DNA of 64,000 nt from Solibacillus palustris (GTDB lineage Bacteria > Bacillota > Bacilli > Bacillales_A > Planococcaceae): assembly GCF_022549215.1 (NCBI RefSeq), contig NZ_JAKZFC010000001.1, positions 1,358,350-1,422,349 of the forward strand. Direction: 5' to 3'. The notes below the pieces were generated by a model. That model had not been told where the DNA came from. It was given only the letters and a program-made list of their open reading frames with translations, and did not search any database. A program made the position numbers and the translations under genes. Positions 16,317 to 25,121 of this stretch are shown here, one piece after another; within the stretch, counting starts at the first letter, position 1; the number at the start of each line of letters is the position of its first letter.

Positions 16317-18068
16317 ATGTTAAAAATTTTTTCATATTTACAGAGAAAAGAATGGATACTTATAGCAATTAGTATTGTGTTCATCGTTGTGCAGGTGTGG
16401 CTGGACTTAAGGCTGCCAGATTACATGGCAGAAATTACGATGCTTATTCAAACGGACGGCACAAGTGTAAATGATTTGATTGCACCGGGTAGTTATATGG
16501 TGCTGTGTGCGATCGGTAGTATGATTGCTGCGGTTATTGTTGGTTATTTCGCCGCGCAAGTTGCTGCTGGCTTAGCACGGAGACTGAGAGGTCAAGTGTT
16601 TGAAAAAACGCTATCCTTTTCAATGGCGGAGATGAATCATTTTTCTACGTCGAGCTTAATTACACGCTCTACGAATGATATTACACAAGTGCAAATGCTT
16701 GTAGCAATGGGGTTACAGGTCCTTATTAAAGCACCAATTTTAGCGATTTGGGCGATTACAAAAATTGCAAATAAGAATTTAGAATGGACGGCTGCAACGG
16801 GTGTAGCCGTATTAGTTTTGATTTTACTTATTTCGATAGTAGTAATATTTGCGATTCCGAAGTTCCGTATTATTCAAACATTGACTGATAATTTAAATCG
16901 CGTGACACGTGAAAACTTAACAGGAATTCGCGTTGTGCGTGCGTATAATGCAGAGAGTTACCAGCTAGAGAAGTTTGACGGAGCTAACAAAGAATTGATG
17001 GATACGAATTTATATGCAATGCGTTTAATGGCACTCATTTTCCCGACTATGGGGCTTATTATGTCAGGGCTTAGCTTATCGATTTACTGGATTGGTGCGT
17101 TTCTTATTCAGGAGGCTAATGCTGCTGAGAAATTGCCATTGTTTTCGGATATGGTTGTCTTTATGTCATATGCAATGCAGGTCGTGATGGCATTTATGAT
17201 GGTTAGTATGATTTTCATTATGATGCCACGTGCAGTAGTATCAGCAAAGCGTATTCTAGAAGTATTAAACACGAAAATTACCATTCAAGATGGTAGCGTC
17301 GCAGCAGGTAATGGCGCAGGGACAGTCGAGTTTCGCGATGTAAGCTTTAAATATCCTGGCGCTGAGGAAGCGATTGTTGAGGATGTTAGTTTTAGTGCAA
17401 AAAAAGGTGAAACGGTAGCCTTTATTGGAGCGACAGGAAGCGGTAAAACAACGATTTTAAATTTAATTACGCGCCTGTATGATGTGTCTTCTGGAGAAGT
17501 TTTCGTTGATGGGATTAACGTGAAGGACTATAAGCAAGAAGCATTACACAAAAAAATCGGCTATGTGTCACAATCAGCTGTGTTATTTAGTGGCTCAGTA
17601 GCGTCAAATGTATCGTATGGTGCTGAGGCGACAAAGCTAGAGCGTGTGAAGGAAGCAGTGGCGATTGCACAAGGTCAGGATTTTGTTGAAAAGTTAGATG
17701 GGTCTTATGAGGCAACGATTTCACAAGGTGGAAAAAATGTATCTGGTGGACAAAAGCAGCGTTTATCGATTGCCCGTGCGATTTATCATCAGCCTGACAT
17801 TTATTTATTTGACGATTCCTTCTCGGCGCTCGATTATAAAACCGACCGCTCATTGCGACAGGCATTGAAAACTGAAACAAAGGACGCCATTACGTTTATC
17901 GTAGCGCAGCGTATCGGGACGATTAAAGAAGCAAATCAAATCATTGTACTTGAGCATGGTCGCATTGTTGGTAAGGGGACGCATGATGAGCTAATGAAAA
18001 CTTGCGAAACCTATAAGGAAATTGCGTATTCACAGCTTTCGAAGGAGGAGTTAGGCGATGGCAAATAA
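16317..18068 (+). CDS. heterodimeric ABC exporter, subunit with degenerate catalytic site
   Basis: Type IV ABC exporter half-transporter of 583 residues: six membrane helices (about 15-310), then a nucleotide-binding domain with Walker A GATGSGKTT, signature VSGGQKQRLSIARA and Walker B IYLFDDS. An Asp replaces the catalytic Glu after Walker B (DDS, not DEA). This is typical of one subunit of heterodimeric multidrug exporters such as BmrC or TM287. The neighbouring gene encodes the complementary subunit and overlaps by 11 nt, so the pair is one transporter. AGAAGGG lies eight bases before the ATG. Substrate unknown; multidrug or lipid export is likely. Confidence 0.92.
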   Translation: MLKIFSYLQRKEWILIAISIVFIVVQVWLDLRLPDYMAEITMLIQTDGTSVNDLIAPGSYMVLCAIGSMIAAVIVGYFAAQVAAGLARRLRGQVFEKTLSFSMAEMNHFSTSSLITRSTNDITQVQMLVAMGLQVLIKAPILAIWAITKIANKNLEWTAATGVAVLVLILLISIVVIFAIPKFRIIQTLTDNLNRVTRENLTGIRVVRAYNAESYQLEKFDGANKELMDTNLYAMRLMALIFPTMGLIMSGLSLSIYWIGAFLIQEANAAEKLPLFSDMVVFMSYAMQVVMAFMMVSMIFIMMPRAVVSAKRILEVLNTKITIQDGSVAAGNGAGTVEFRDVSFKYPGAEEAIVEDVSFSAKKGETVAFIGATGSGKTTILNLITRLYDVSSGEVFVDGINVKDYKQEALHKKIGYVSQSAVLFSGSVASNVSYGAEATKLERVKEAVAIAQGQDFVEKLDGSYEATISQGGKNVSGGQKQRLSIARAIYHQPDIYLFDDSFSALDYKTDRSLRQALKTETKDAITFIVAQRIGTIKEANQIIVLEHGRIVGKGTHDELMKTCETYKEIAYSQLSKEELGDGK

Positions 18069-19863
18069 ACATGGCGGTGGTCATCCTGGTGCTCCGGGTA
18101 TGAAGGGCGAAAAGCCGAATCATTTTAAAGCAACGATTAAAAAGCTTATTCGCTACTGTAAATCGTATATGCCGTTTATAATTTTTTCGCTTGTATTGGC
18201 GTTTATTAGTACAGCGTTTACCGTGTATAGCCCTGATTTACTAAGTGATATGACAGACGAAATCCAGCAAGGCTTAATGGGGTCAATGGATTTAGATTTC
18301 ATTCAAAAAATCGGTTATATTTTAGCAGTGCTATACGGCTTAAGCTTTATTTTTAGTTATATACAGGGCTTTACGATGGCAACGATTACGCAGCGAATTA
18401 CGAAAAAAATGCGCGGCGATTTGTCGACGAAAATTAATCGTCTGCCACTTAATTATTTTGATAAAACAACAGTTGGTAATACACTAAGCCGTATCACAAA
18501 CGATGTTGATACGATTGGGCAAACGTTAAATAACAGCTTAGGGCAGCTCGTGTCAGCTGGGGCAACATTTATTGGTGTGCTTATTATGATGTTTTACACG
18601 AACTGGATCATGGCGATTACGGCCATACTTTCAACGCTACTTGGCTTTGGCTTAATGTCGGTTATTATGGCGAAATCACAAAAGTACTTTGATAACCAGC
18701 AGGCACAGCTAGCGGAAATTAATGGTCATATTGAGGAAATGTATACTGGGCATCAAATTGTTAAAGTATATAACGGAGAAGCCGAGGCGATTTCAACGTT
18801 CCACTCAACAAATGACAAGCTTTATGATAATGCGTGGCGTGCACAGTTTATGTCGGGCGTGATGATGCCACTGATGCAATTTATCGGCAACTTTGGCTAT
18901 GTGGCAGTTTGTATTGTCGGTGCGCTACTTGTTATAAATGATGTCATTACGATTGGGGTAATCGTGGCATTTATGGTCTATATTCGCTTATTCACCCAGC
19001 CGTTAGCCCAAATTGCTCAGGCTGCAACGAATTTGCAATCAACAGCGGCAGCGGCAGAGCGTGTATTCGCGTTTTTAGAAGAACCAGAGCTTGAGCGTGA
19101 AGATGCGAAGCAAATCGTGCTAGGTGAGATAAAGGGTGCGGTTTCATTTGAGCATGTGTCATTCGGCTATACGGAAAATCAGCAAGTTATTAACGATTTC
19201 ACACTGGATGTTCAAGCGGGGCAAAAGGTGGCAATTGTTGGGCCAACAGGTGCTGGTAAAACGACGATTGTTAATTTACTGATGCGCTTTTATGAAATGA
19301 ATTCGGGTGATATTAAAATCGATGGCATTTCGATTAAAGACTTAACTCGTGAGCAAGTACATGAGCAGTTTTGCATGGTGTTGCAGGACACATGGCTTTT
19401 TGAAGGCTCAATTCGTGATAATATTGTTTACTCCACGCAAAATGTGTCCGAAGAGCAAGTAATTGCGGCAGCAAAAGCAGTAGGCATGCATCAAACGATT
19501 TCGGCATTACCAGATGGCTACAACACGATGTTAAATGATAAGGTCAGTCTATCAATTGGGCAAAAGCAGCTATTAACGATTGCCCGTGCGATGATTGAAA
19601 ATGCGCCGCTTTTAATTTTAGATGAGGCGACAAGCTCGGTGGATACACGTACCGAGGTACAAATTCAAGCGGCGATGGATCAGCTGTCGGTTGGTAAAAC
19701 GTCGTTTGTTATTGCGCACCGTCTATCAACGATTCGCAATGCGGATGTCATTATTGTCATGAAGGATGGCTCGATTTTAGAAACAGGAAACCATGAAGAA
19801 CTGCTTGCGCGCGGTGGATTTTATGCGGACCTATATAACAGTCAATTTGAAAGTGCGTCATAA
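18058..19863 (+). CDS. heterodimeric ABC exporter, catalytic subunit
   Basis: Half-transporter of 601 residues, partner of the previous gene. An unusual N-terminal extension rich in Gly, His and Pro (KHGGGHPGAPG) precedes six membrane helices (about 30-330). The nucleotide-binding domain has Walker A GPTGAGKTT, Walker B LLILDEA with the catalytic Glu, and a divergent signature SIGQKQ in place of SGGQ. In heterodimeric exporters the degenerate signature faces the canonical Walker A of the partner, so one of the two ATP sites is inactive, as the pair shows here. AAGGAGG precedes the ATG, which overlaps the upstream gene. The extension may bind metal; that is inference. Confidence 0.92.
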   Translation: MANKHGGGHPGAPGMKGEKPNHFKATIKKLIRYCKSYMPFIIFSLVLAFISTAFTVYSPDLLSDMTDEIQQGLMGSMDLDFIQKIGYILAVLYGLSFIFSYIQGFTMATITQRITKKMRGDLSTKINRLPLNYFDKTTVGNTLSRITNDVDTIGQTLNNSLGQLVSAGATFIGVLIMMFYTNWIMAITAILSTLLGFGLMSVIMAKSQKYFDNQQAQLAEINGHIEEMYTGHQIVKVYNGEAEAISTFHSTNDKLYDNAWRAQFMSGVMMPLMQFIGNFGYVAVCIVGALLVINDVITIGVIVAFMVYIRLFTQPLAQIAQAATNLQSTAAAAERVFAFLEEPELEREDAKQIVLGEIKGAVSFEHVSFGYTENQQVINDFTLDVQAGQKVAIVGPTGAGKTTIVNLLMRFYEMNSGDIKIDGISIKDLTREQVHEQFCMVLQDTWLFEGSIRDNIVYSTQNVSEEQVIAAAKAVGMHQTISALPDGYNTMLNDKVSLSIGQKQLLTIARAMIENAPLLILDEATSSVDTRTEVQIQAAMDQLSVGKTSFVIAHRLSTIRNADVIIVMKDGSILETGNHEELLARGGFYADLYNSQFESAS

Positions 19864-19871
19864 TGAAATGG

Positions 19872-19910
19872 CCCACAGAGTAAGTGTAAAGCTTACTTTG
19901 TGGGTTTTTT
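19872..19910 (+). terminator. Rho-independent terminator between convergent genes
   Basis: CCCACAGAGTAAG/CTTACTTTGTGGG stem, 7-nt loop, T6; it ends the ABC exporter operon. Confidence 0.9.
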
Positions 19911-19914
19911 GCTG

Positions 19915-20364
19915 TTATGGAGCTGCAATCCTTAGCTGCTGCTTTATAAACGCTGCACCTGTTGCAACAAGTGTTGTTACAATGATTATGATCACGCCCA
20001 TTACGGCAACAATTGGCGGTAAGGCATTGGCATAATCCAGCACAAAAAATCCACAAATATATAATGCAATAATGACAAATGCGCAATATTTAATGTGGTT
20101 CAACCCTTGAAGAATCCTACTTGAAAAAATGGATTTTCGCTCAATCGCGCGAATCATGAGTACCGTTTCAACAAGCGCATAGAAAAAGGGCACGGCTGTC
20201 GCGTACATACCAAGTAATATCGGGTAGTGCAAGTAGGCAACTTCAGGGTTATCGGTAACAGTTTCACGTGCAACTACTGGCAAAACCTTAATACATAAAA
20301 ATAAGACAATACAGCCTAAAGAGCCAATAACCAAGCTTAAAAAAGTGGCGTTGATTTTTTGCAT
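19915..20364 (-). CDS. DUF2975 membrane protein
   Basis: 149 residues with four membrane helices (about 8-30, 47-70, 90-112, 118-142) in the DUF2975 layout: ETVTDNPEVAYLHYPILLGMYATAVPFFYAL, then RAIERKSIFS preceding the third helix. DUF2975 proteins are usually followed by a small YozG-type HTH regulator. Here no such gene follows; the terminator and the convergent exporter operon do, so the partner has been lost or was never present. AGGAGG precedes the ATG. Function unknown. Confidence 0.8.
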   Translation of the reverse strand: MQKINATFLSLVIGSLGCIVLFLCIKVLPVVARETVTDNPEVAYLHYPILLGMYATAVPFFYALVETVLMIRAIERKSIFSSRILQGLNHIKYCAFVIIALYICGFFVLDYANALPPIVAVMGVIIIIVTTLVATGAAFIKQQLRIAAP

Positions 20365-20488
20365 AGGGTTCCTCCTTGTTTATGGTAATTAATATAACGA
20401 CAGAAAATTTGGAATGTTCCTTGATTTAGTTGTGTGTAGACTTTTAAGTGAAGTTTTGCGGGGGCTCTAGTGCTGGGTTAGTTTATAT

Positions 20489-20700
20489 GTGCGATATTTA
20501 AGATTTACGTGCGAATTGAGGATGGATATGTGCGATATTTAGGTTTTACGTGCGAATTGTGGATGGATGTGTGCGATATTTAGGTTTTACGTGCGAATTG
20601 TGGATGGATGTGTGCGATATTTCGGATTTACGTGCGAATTGAGGATGGATATGTGCGATATTTCGGATTTACGTGCGAATTCTGGATGGGTATGTGCGAT
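20489..20700 (-). repeat. phased short-box repeat array 2 (CGCAC boxes, period 20.5 bp)
   Basis: Eleven GTGCGA boxes start at 20489, 20509, 20530, 20550, 20571, 20591, 20612, 20632, 20653, 20673 and 20694, alternating 20 and 21 bp. Alternate spacers are of two kinds (TATTT.GG-like and ATT.TGGATGG-like), so the true unit is about 41 bp. The boxes read CGCAC on the minus strand. A plus-strand frame open through part of it is an artefact. Confidence 0.85.
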
Positions 20701-20796
20701 TATCAAAATTTATTAGTGAATTCCCTTAAATCCCTTTTTTCAATCAGTACAGTGATTCATGAAAATGCATATTTAGTGAAAATAAAAACAATGAAA

Positions 20797-20805
20797 TGGT
20801 ATAAT
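20797..20805 (+). promoter_or_regulatory. extended -10 promoter element
   Basis: TGGTATAAT, a match to TGnTATAAT, 33 nt upstream of the Nudix gene start. No good -35 element is visible, as allowed for extended -10 promoters. Confidence 0.5.
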
Positions 20806-20837
20806 TTCTAGAAAATGTATAATTAAGGGGGGTACGT

Positions 20838-21299
20838 ATGAGAAAAATTATAGTCACTGGCGGCGCGTTAATAAAAGATAGTAAAGGGAGAATTTTATTA
20901 CAGAAGAGGTCGGATTATGGAGATTGGGGTTTACCTGGTGGAGCAATGGAACCAGGAGAGTCAATTGAAGAAACGATGATACGTGAGGTAAGAGAAGAGA
21001 CAGGAATAAGTATTAAAGAATATGATTTTCTTTCTGTTTATACGGGGAAAAGAATGATGTACAAATATCCAGATGGCAACGAAGTAGTTTTCGTAATGTT
21101 TTTATTTGAAGTAAAAATCGATGAACAAGGAATGCTGTTAAATGATGGTAAAACATTGGGTTATCAAGATAAAAACAATGAATCACTAACTTTAGAATTT
21201 TTCGAAGAGGGACAAATTGATATCGAGCAAATAAGTATTGTTCAAAGACCAATTTTTGAAGATATGAGAAATGGTAAAACAAATCTATTAAGAAAATAA
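20838..21299 (+). CDS. Nudix hydrolase
   Basis: Nudix hydrolase of 153 residues. The box is canonical: G35-x5-E41-x7-R49-E50-VR-E53-E54-T-G-I, with the preceding DWGLPGG. The N-terminal VTGGALIKDSKGRILLQKRSDYG suggests an (8-oxo-)dGTP or ADP-ribose-type enzyme, but the substrate cannot be fixed. A run of Gs (AAGGGGGG) precedes the ATG. A degenerate cassette-type repeat follows at 21344, so it may once have been part of a cassette array. Confidence 0.88.
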   Translation: MRKIIVTGGALIKDSKGRILLQKRSDYGDWGLPGGAMEPGESIEETMIREVREETGISIKEYDFLSVYTGKRMMYKYPDGNEVVFVMFLFEVKIDEQGMLLNDGKTLGYQDKNNESLTLEFFEEGQIDIEQISIVQRPIFEDMRNGKTNLLRK

Positions 21300-21343
21300 A
21301 TTTCTTTTGTTTAATGAAAAAATGGATGTTATCTAGATACACT

Positions 21344-21367
21344 AAAACTAACAGATACTTTAATGAA
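21344..21367 (+). repeat. degenerate cassette-type repeat
   Basis: AAAACTAACAGATACTTTAATGAA resembles the CAACTAACGG...CTTTACTTGAA repeat of the 48-62 kb array. It lies between the Nudix and DUF5694 genes. Confidence 0.45.
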
Positions 21368-21397
21368 ATAAATAAGAAAAACAAGGGGAGCTTTTAT

Positions 21398-22111
21398 ATG
21401 GAAATTTTATTAGTTGGAACAATTCACTTAGGCTATACTCCTGACATGAACACTTTGTCGAAAAATGAAACTGACAAATATAGTGATATCCATTTCGAAC
21501 AATTGACAAATGATATTGCAAAATTTCAAGCCGACCAAGTTTTTGTAGAGTATCCGTTTGGGTCACAGAAACATTTAAATACCATTTATCGTTCAAACAA
21601 TGTAAATGAACGTATTAAAGAAAATGAAATCTATCAAATTGGTTTCCGATTAGCAAAGAAAATTGGACATAAGGCAATTTACGCTGTTGATTGGAACGAA
21701 GACCCAGAGGAATTGAAAGACATAGGGCTTGTTGCAGAAGGAAAGTCGAAAGAAGAGTACCAAGAAATAATGGGGCGTATACCAATCATGATTAAAAAGG
21801 TGTCTTCTATTATTCAGCAAGGTGACATCATCAAACTGTACAAATACATTAATTCACACGAATACATAATAAACGATCATAAAGTCTACTTAGATTTAAT
21901 GCAGCTAGACGATGAAATTGCATTTGAATGGGTATCGAAATATTGGTATTATCGTAACTTACGAATCGTTCAAAATATAAAAAAATTACTTAAGCCTGAA
22001 ACGAAACGTGCTGTTATTTTATACGGTGCTGGTCATAATTATTTAATAAAACAACAGCTAGAGGATGATCCATCAATTAAAGTGTTTCATTACGGCGATT
22101 GGGTAAAATAA
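21398..22111 (+). CDS. DUF5694 (TraB-like) protein
   Basis: Soluble protein of 237 residues. It opens LVGTIHLGY, has VFVEYPFGSQ and AIYAVDWNEDPEE in the middle and ends with VILYGAGHNYLIKQQLEDDPSIKVFHYGDW. The GTxHLG...GAGH pattern places it with the DUF5694/TraB-like family (putative metal-dependent hydrolase fold); no activity is established. ATG 21398 after AAGGGGAGC is chosen; the earlier in-frame ATG at 21314 has no ribosome binding site and would overlap the degenerate repeat. Single gene. Confidence 0.75.
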   Translation: MEILLVGTIHLGYTPDMNTLSKNETDKYSDIHFEQLTNDIAKFQADQVFVEYPFGSQKHLNTIYRSNNVNERIKENEIYQIGFRLAKKIGHKAIYAVDWNEDPEELKDIGLVAEGKSKEEYQEIMGRIPIMIKKVSSIIQQGDIIKLYKYINSHEYIINDHKVYLDLMQLDDEIAFEWVSKYWYYRNLRIVQNIKKLLKPETKRAVILYGAGHNYLIKQQLEDDPSIKVFHYGDWVK

Positions 22112-22257
22112 TACAAACTTTCGAATAAGTATAAAATTATTAGATAGTAAATGGCAAAGTTTCCAAACCACGATTTGAGAAGATTTTTATATAATTAATA
22201 TAATAATAAAAGGGAAATGAAGGCATTATAGGAAGGTATGAAGCCTAAGAAAAGAAG

Positions 22258-22859
22258 AAGCAACTTAAATGAAAATCGTATAATTAACTCCTCAATTGTT
22301 ACTCAATAATAAGTATAATACTGAAAAATATTTAAATGGTATAATACAAACAACCATTACTCCGAATAGTAGGATGAAACAATGGAGTGATATTGCATCG
22401 CGTTTTCAACTCTTTAAATTCTTAGACTAGCCTGAAGAGGAAATACTTGCTCACAGTTGGGATGAGGAATTCATTAAACAGATTGTTAATGAAACCGTAC
22501 AAACTGTAAAACAGCACATTGAACTAGATAGTAATTTACAAATTACACTTGTGCCTGCACTTCCTTTTCCTTGGTTTTCAAATATAGAACAATCAATTTG
22601 GACGAATGGATTTACGAATTGTAGTCAAAGTATTTGGATTGCTATACCTGCTAATCCAGACATACCCTTTCTACACTATTTACTAGCACATGAGCTACAT
22701 CACTCGGCACCTAATAATCCAATGTATAAGTTAACAATCGAACATTTCCCACTAAAAGAATGGTACAAAATGGAGGGCACAGCCGAATATTTCAGCTTGC
22801 AACTTTTTGAAGATAAACGTTGGTGGAAAGAAAGTTTTACGTTAGAGGGGGGAAGTACT
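22258..22859 (+). pseudogene. DUF2268-type zinc protease, broken
   Basis: One frame reads from about 22277 as LTPQLLLNNKYNTEKYLNG...RMKQWSDIASRFQLFKFLD, then an in-frame TAG at 22427-22429, then PEEEILAHSWDEEFIKQ...LQITLVPALPFPWF and the zinc motif LAHELHHS (about 22690). GTAEYF follows, its Glu being the likely third ligand. Another stop lies just before LTPQ. The similarity to DUF2268 predicted Zn-dependent proteases ends near KRWWKESFT, well short of full length. Two stops plus loss of the C-terminus mean the gene is dead, although a GTG at 22551 could give a fragment. Confidence 0.65.
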
Positions 22860-23195
22860 TTGAATAAATTCCCTAAAATAATAGGTTTTTTATTTTTAAT
22901 AATAAATTTCTGTTTTGTATGTGTTTCTTTAATAATTTCTGATTTTTTTGTTAAGCTAGAAAGACTTAACGAGCTTAATGGGTATATGTTGACGGATAAA
23001 GAGGAAGTTACGAGTTTCCTTATATTTAGTATTCCAATGTTCATGTTACAAGTTCTTTTTCTTTATTTTATTTTTAACTATTTGAAAAAAAGGCACGTTA
23101 ATAAACCTGTAATCATACTGTACTTAGTAGCAAATTCTCTTCTCTTTTTATGGTTTGTCTTTAATGTATATCAGTTCACAATAAATGGCTATTAA
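22860..23195 (+). CDS. small membrane protein of unknown function
   Basis: About 111 residues from a TTG at 22860, preceded by AGAGGGGGG at a normal distance. There are three membrane segments: FPKIIGFLFLIINFCFVCV, FLIFSIPMFMLQVLFLYFIF and VIILYLVANSLLFLWFVFNV. It is in frame with the preceding DUF2268 remnant, so a naive reading joins them, but the ribosome binding site and the abrupt change from protease to membrane sequence support a separate gene. I do not recognise the family. The surroundings are gene debris. Confidence 0.55.
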   Translation: MNKFPKIIGFLFLIINFCFVCVSLIISDFFVKLERLNELNGYMLTDKEEVTSFLIFSIPMFMLQVLFLYFIFNYLKKRHVNKPVIILYLVANSLLFLWFVFNVYQFTINGY

Positions 23196-23237
23196 ACACT
23201 ATGTGATATAAAACGTATACATAAATAAACCTAATAA

Positions 23238-23463
23238 CATTCCCAAATCAAAGGGCTTTCAGTAAGTGCTGCTGTAGTTCCACATAAAGCTGCCTTTATA
23301 AGGGATCATCTCCTTTGGATGAAAGAGGGAAATAAAGAAACGCAACTTACAAAAGGTACGTATTTTTCTATTCTGCAGTGGTAAAAAGATGGCCAATTTA
23401 TTGCTTATACAGCTTGTGATTAGAATGGCAACAACATTAATTTGTGTATTTATGATCTATAGA
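23238..23463 (+). pseudogene. remnant of a TolB/WD40-like beta-propeller protein
   Basis: One frame reads SAAVVPHKAAFIRDHLLWMK, EGNKETQLTKGTYFSILQW, stop, KDGQFIAYTACD, stop, NGNNINLCIYDL. The pattern 'AFIRDHxLWMK..NKETQLT.GTYFS..W.KDGQFIAYTA' is that of a beta-propeller blade pair. There are two internal stops and no start. It is clearly decayed coding sequence. Confidence 0.5.
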
Positions 23464-23508
23464 AAAACGAATAAATTTACGTTGCATACTGTAAATTTAT
23501 TCGTTTTT
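23463..23508. terminator. strong bidirectional hairpin terminator
   Basis: Perfect 18-bp stem AAAAACGAATAAATTTAC/GTAAATTTATTCGTTTTT with a 10-nt loop; T5 on either strand. Confidence 0.85.
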
Positions 23509-23528
23509 AATGGTTAAGTTAAATGCCT

Positions 23529-23702
23529 TCAATAATTGGTTTTTATATATTCGGTTAGATTTGCTACTTTGTGAGAAACATCGGATAAAATCGCTCCTGG
23601 ACTTTCTGGTTCGACGCCATAAATTTCAAATAGTTCATTTTCTATTTGCATAAGTTCTAATCTAATGTCGCTTAATTTTTCAATAATCCTCTCTTTTTCC
23701 AT
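23529..23702 (-). CDS. 57-residue acidic protein of unknown function
   Basis: Small gene starting MEKERIIEKLSDIRLELMQ and ending EYIKTNY, with AAAGGAAG eight bases before the ATG and a hairpin terminator just beyond the stop. The first 28 residues form a predicted charged coiled helix (IEKLSDIRLELMQIENELFEIYG). The rest (EPESPGAILSDVSHKVANLTEY) is less regular. No family recognised. The ribosome binding site, the terminator and the ordinary amino-acid composition make it a convincing real gene. Nothing gene-like was seen between it and 23983. Confidence 0.6.
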   Translation of the reverse strand: MEKERIIEKLSDIRLELMQIENELFEIYGVEPESPGAILSDVSHKVANLTEYIKTNY

Positions 23703-23982
23703 TTCAATCTTCCTTTCGATACATCGGTGTATTAACTTTTAAAACCGTTTTATCATTCTCATTCTTCAGTAAAATGATTCAATTGTTCAGCGAAATATAA
23801 TTTTATACCGCTACTTATTACAAAGAGTCATAATATTTACAAACTACATCACTAGCGTCGCATTAAAATAATTCATCGCCATTAAATAAACGGTTCTGGT
23901 GCAAAAACATCTAGAATCCGTCAGAAAAATGCGAATTTACAACTTTATACTTTAACTAACAAGTCAAAGGAGGCTTAAAATA

Positions 23983-24381
23983 ATGTTAGGTGAAAACTTT
24001 TATGAACAGGTACAAAAGAAACCATTATTCTTTTTGATTTATAGTATTATTGCAATTGTATTTTTTACTGGTATCACATTTACTTTTGTAATCCCTGGGT
24101 TACAAGGCTTCAAATGGTACTTCTTATTAATTGCACTTTTGATTTATTTTGTAGTTGCGAATATATTTGTAGGGTTATTTAAAGAACGACTATCATTGGT
24201 ATTTATACTCTCCTTGATATTTAGTGCTTTAGGAATGGGATGGAGTGTATGGCTTGAATGGGGAGAGTTTAGTTTAGTTGAACATATGAATCCATTTGTG
24301 CTAATTGGCTATCCTTGTATAATCGCATTTATAATATTATTAATGTTTCATGTCTCTTCTAAATTTAAGACAAAAAAATAG
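23983..24381 (+). CDS. four-helix membrane protein of unknown function
   Basis: 132 residues with four hydrophobic segments (about 16-38, 45-65, 70-92, 104-124) and a basic C-terminus (SSKFKTKK). AAAGGAGG lies upstream of the ATG. No domain recognised. It sits in a region of decayed accessory genes; a degenerate cassette-type repeat follows the stop by 27 nt. Confidence 0.65.
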   Translation: MLGENFYEQVQKKPLFFLIYSIIAIVFFTGITFTFVIPGLQGFKWYFLLIALLIYFVVANIFVGLFKERLSLVFILSLIFSALGMGWSVWLEWGEFSLVEHMNPFVLIGYPCIIAFIILLMFHVSSKFKTKK

Positions 24382-24407
24382 TAATTATCGATGAATAAAA
24401 GTCATTT

Positions 24408-24433
24408 TTCAACTAACAGATGCTTAGTGTAAC
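24408..24433 (+). repeat. degenerate cassette-type repeat
   Basis: TTCAACTAACAGATGCTTAG followed by TGTAAC: a left arm identical to the array repeats, a weaker right arm. It lies between two small membrane-protein genes. Confidence 0.5.
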
Positions 24434-24449
24434 AAACATTTCAAAAATT

Positions 24450-24474
24450 GTTCCCAAACATCGCTTTGGGAATG
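24450..24474. repeat. CCCAAA...TTTGGG hairpin repeat
   Basis: GTTCCCAAACATCGCTTTGG followed by GAATG; related copies lie at 23238, 25046, 62647 and 63931. Confidence 0.5.
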
Positions 24475-24526
24475 CTATAAGGATGACTTTTGAAACTTTT
24501 ATAATTGAATTAATGTAAATATAGTA

Positions 24527-24994
24527 ATGACTTATTGTAGGGAGGGGATTATTGTTTTTATTTATTATTTTTTATTTAGTTTAGGTGTGCTATTTGTTAT
24601 AGGCAGTGCGATTTTTTTTATTCGTATGTATAGAAAGAGAGAAATTAAGTTTTGGTCGACGATTAAAATGCTGAGCGGTTTTCTAATGGGACTCCTAATT
24701 TTATGGATGACTGTTCCAAGTTTAAAATATGTAATAACGAAAGACTTTGATGTTGTTAATGGTAAATGCACGATAGAAATATCTTCATCTGGTCGTTCTT
24801 CTAATTCGATTTTCAATATGCTTCAAACAGACGAACAATTTAGTTTCAATGAGATTCCTGAACTCGATGCTTATGGCAAATCAATTCCTTATTACTGTGA
24901 GGTTACGGTGACCAAAGACCGTATGTGGACAATGGATTATAAAATTTACGATTTAAAGACAAGAAAGCTTATCGATTCACACACAGGTGAGTAG
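24527..24994 (+). CDS. membrane protein of unknown function
   Basis: About 150 residues with two N-terminal membrane segments (YYFLFSLGVLFVIGSAIFFI and MLSGFLMGLLILWMTVP), then an exported domain (about 70-155) containing VVNGKCTIEISSSGRSSNSIF and IPYYCEVTVTKDRMW. The start is odd: the only strong ribosome binding site, GGGAGGGG at 24540-24547, lies inside the frame opened by ATG 24527, so translation may really begin at an ATT or GTT codon near 24551-24556. Family not recognised. Confidence 0.6.
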   Translation: MTYCREGIIVFIYYFLFSLGVLFVIGSAIFFIRMYRKREIKFWSTIKMLSGFLMGLLILWMTVPSLKYVITKDFDVVNGKCTIEISSSGRSSNSIFNMLQTDEQFSFNEIPELDAYGKSIPYYCEVTVTKDRMWTMDYKIYDLKTRKLIDSHTGE

Positions 24995-25077
24995 CTTATT
25001 CTTTGAAAAAATATGAAGAATAAATATACATATGTAGTTGAAAGAACGTTCCCAAATCAAAGTTTGGTAATACAAGA

Positions 25078-25121
25078 AAAAGGCAGAAACATTGTTAAAT
25101 CAACGTTTCTGCCTTTTTAAT
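25078..25121 (+). terminator. Rho-independent terminator
   Basis: AAAAGGCAGAAAC/GTTTCTGCCTTTTT stem-loop ending in T5, 84 nt after the upstream stop. Confidence 0.85.

Noticed and set aside
20489..20700. CRISPR array
   Set aside because: Box is only 6 nt, the spacers repeat in two types, and no cas genes are present.
20608..20811. Plus-strand open frame of 67 codons
   Set aside because: Half of it lies in phased array 2; no ribosome binding site and no protein-like composition.
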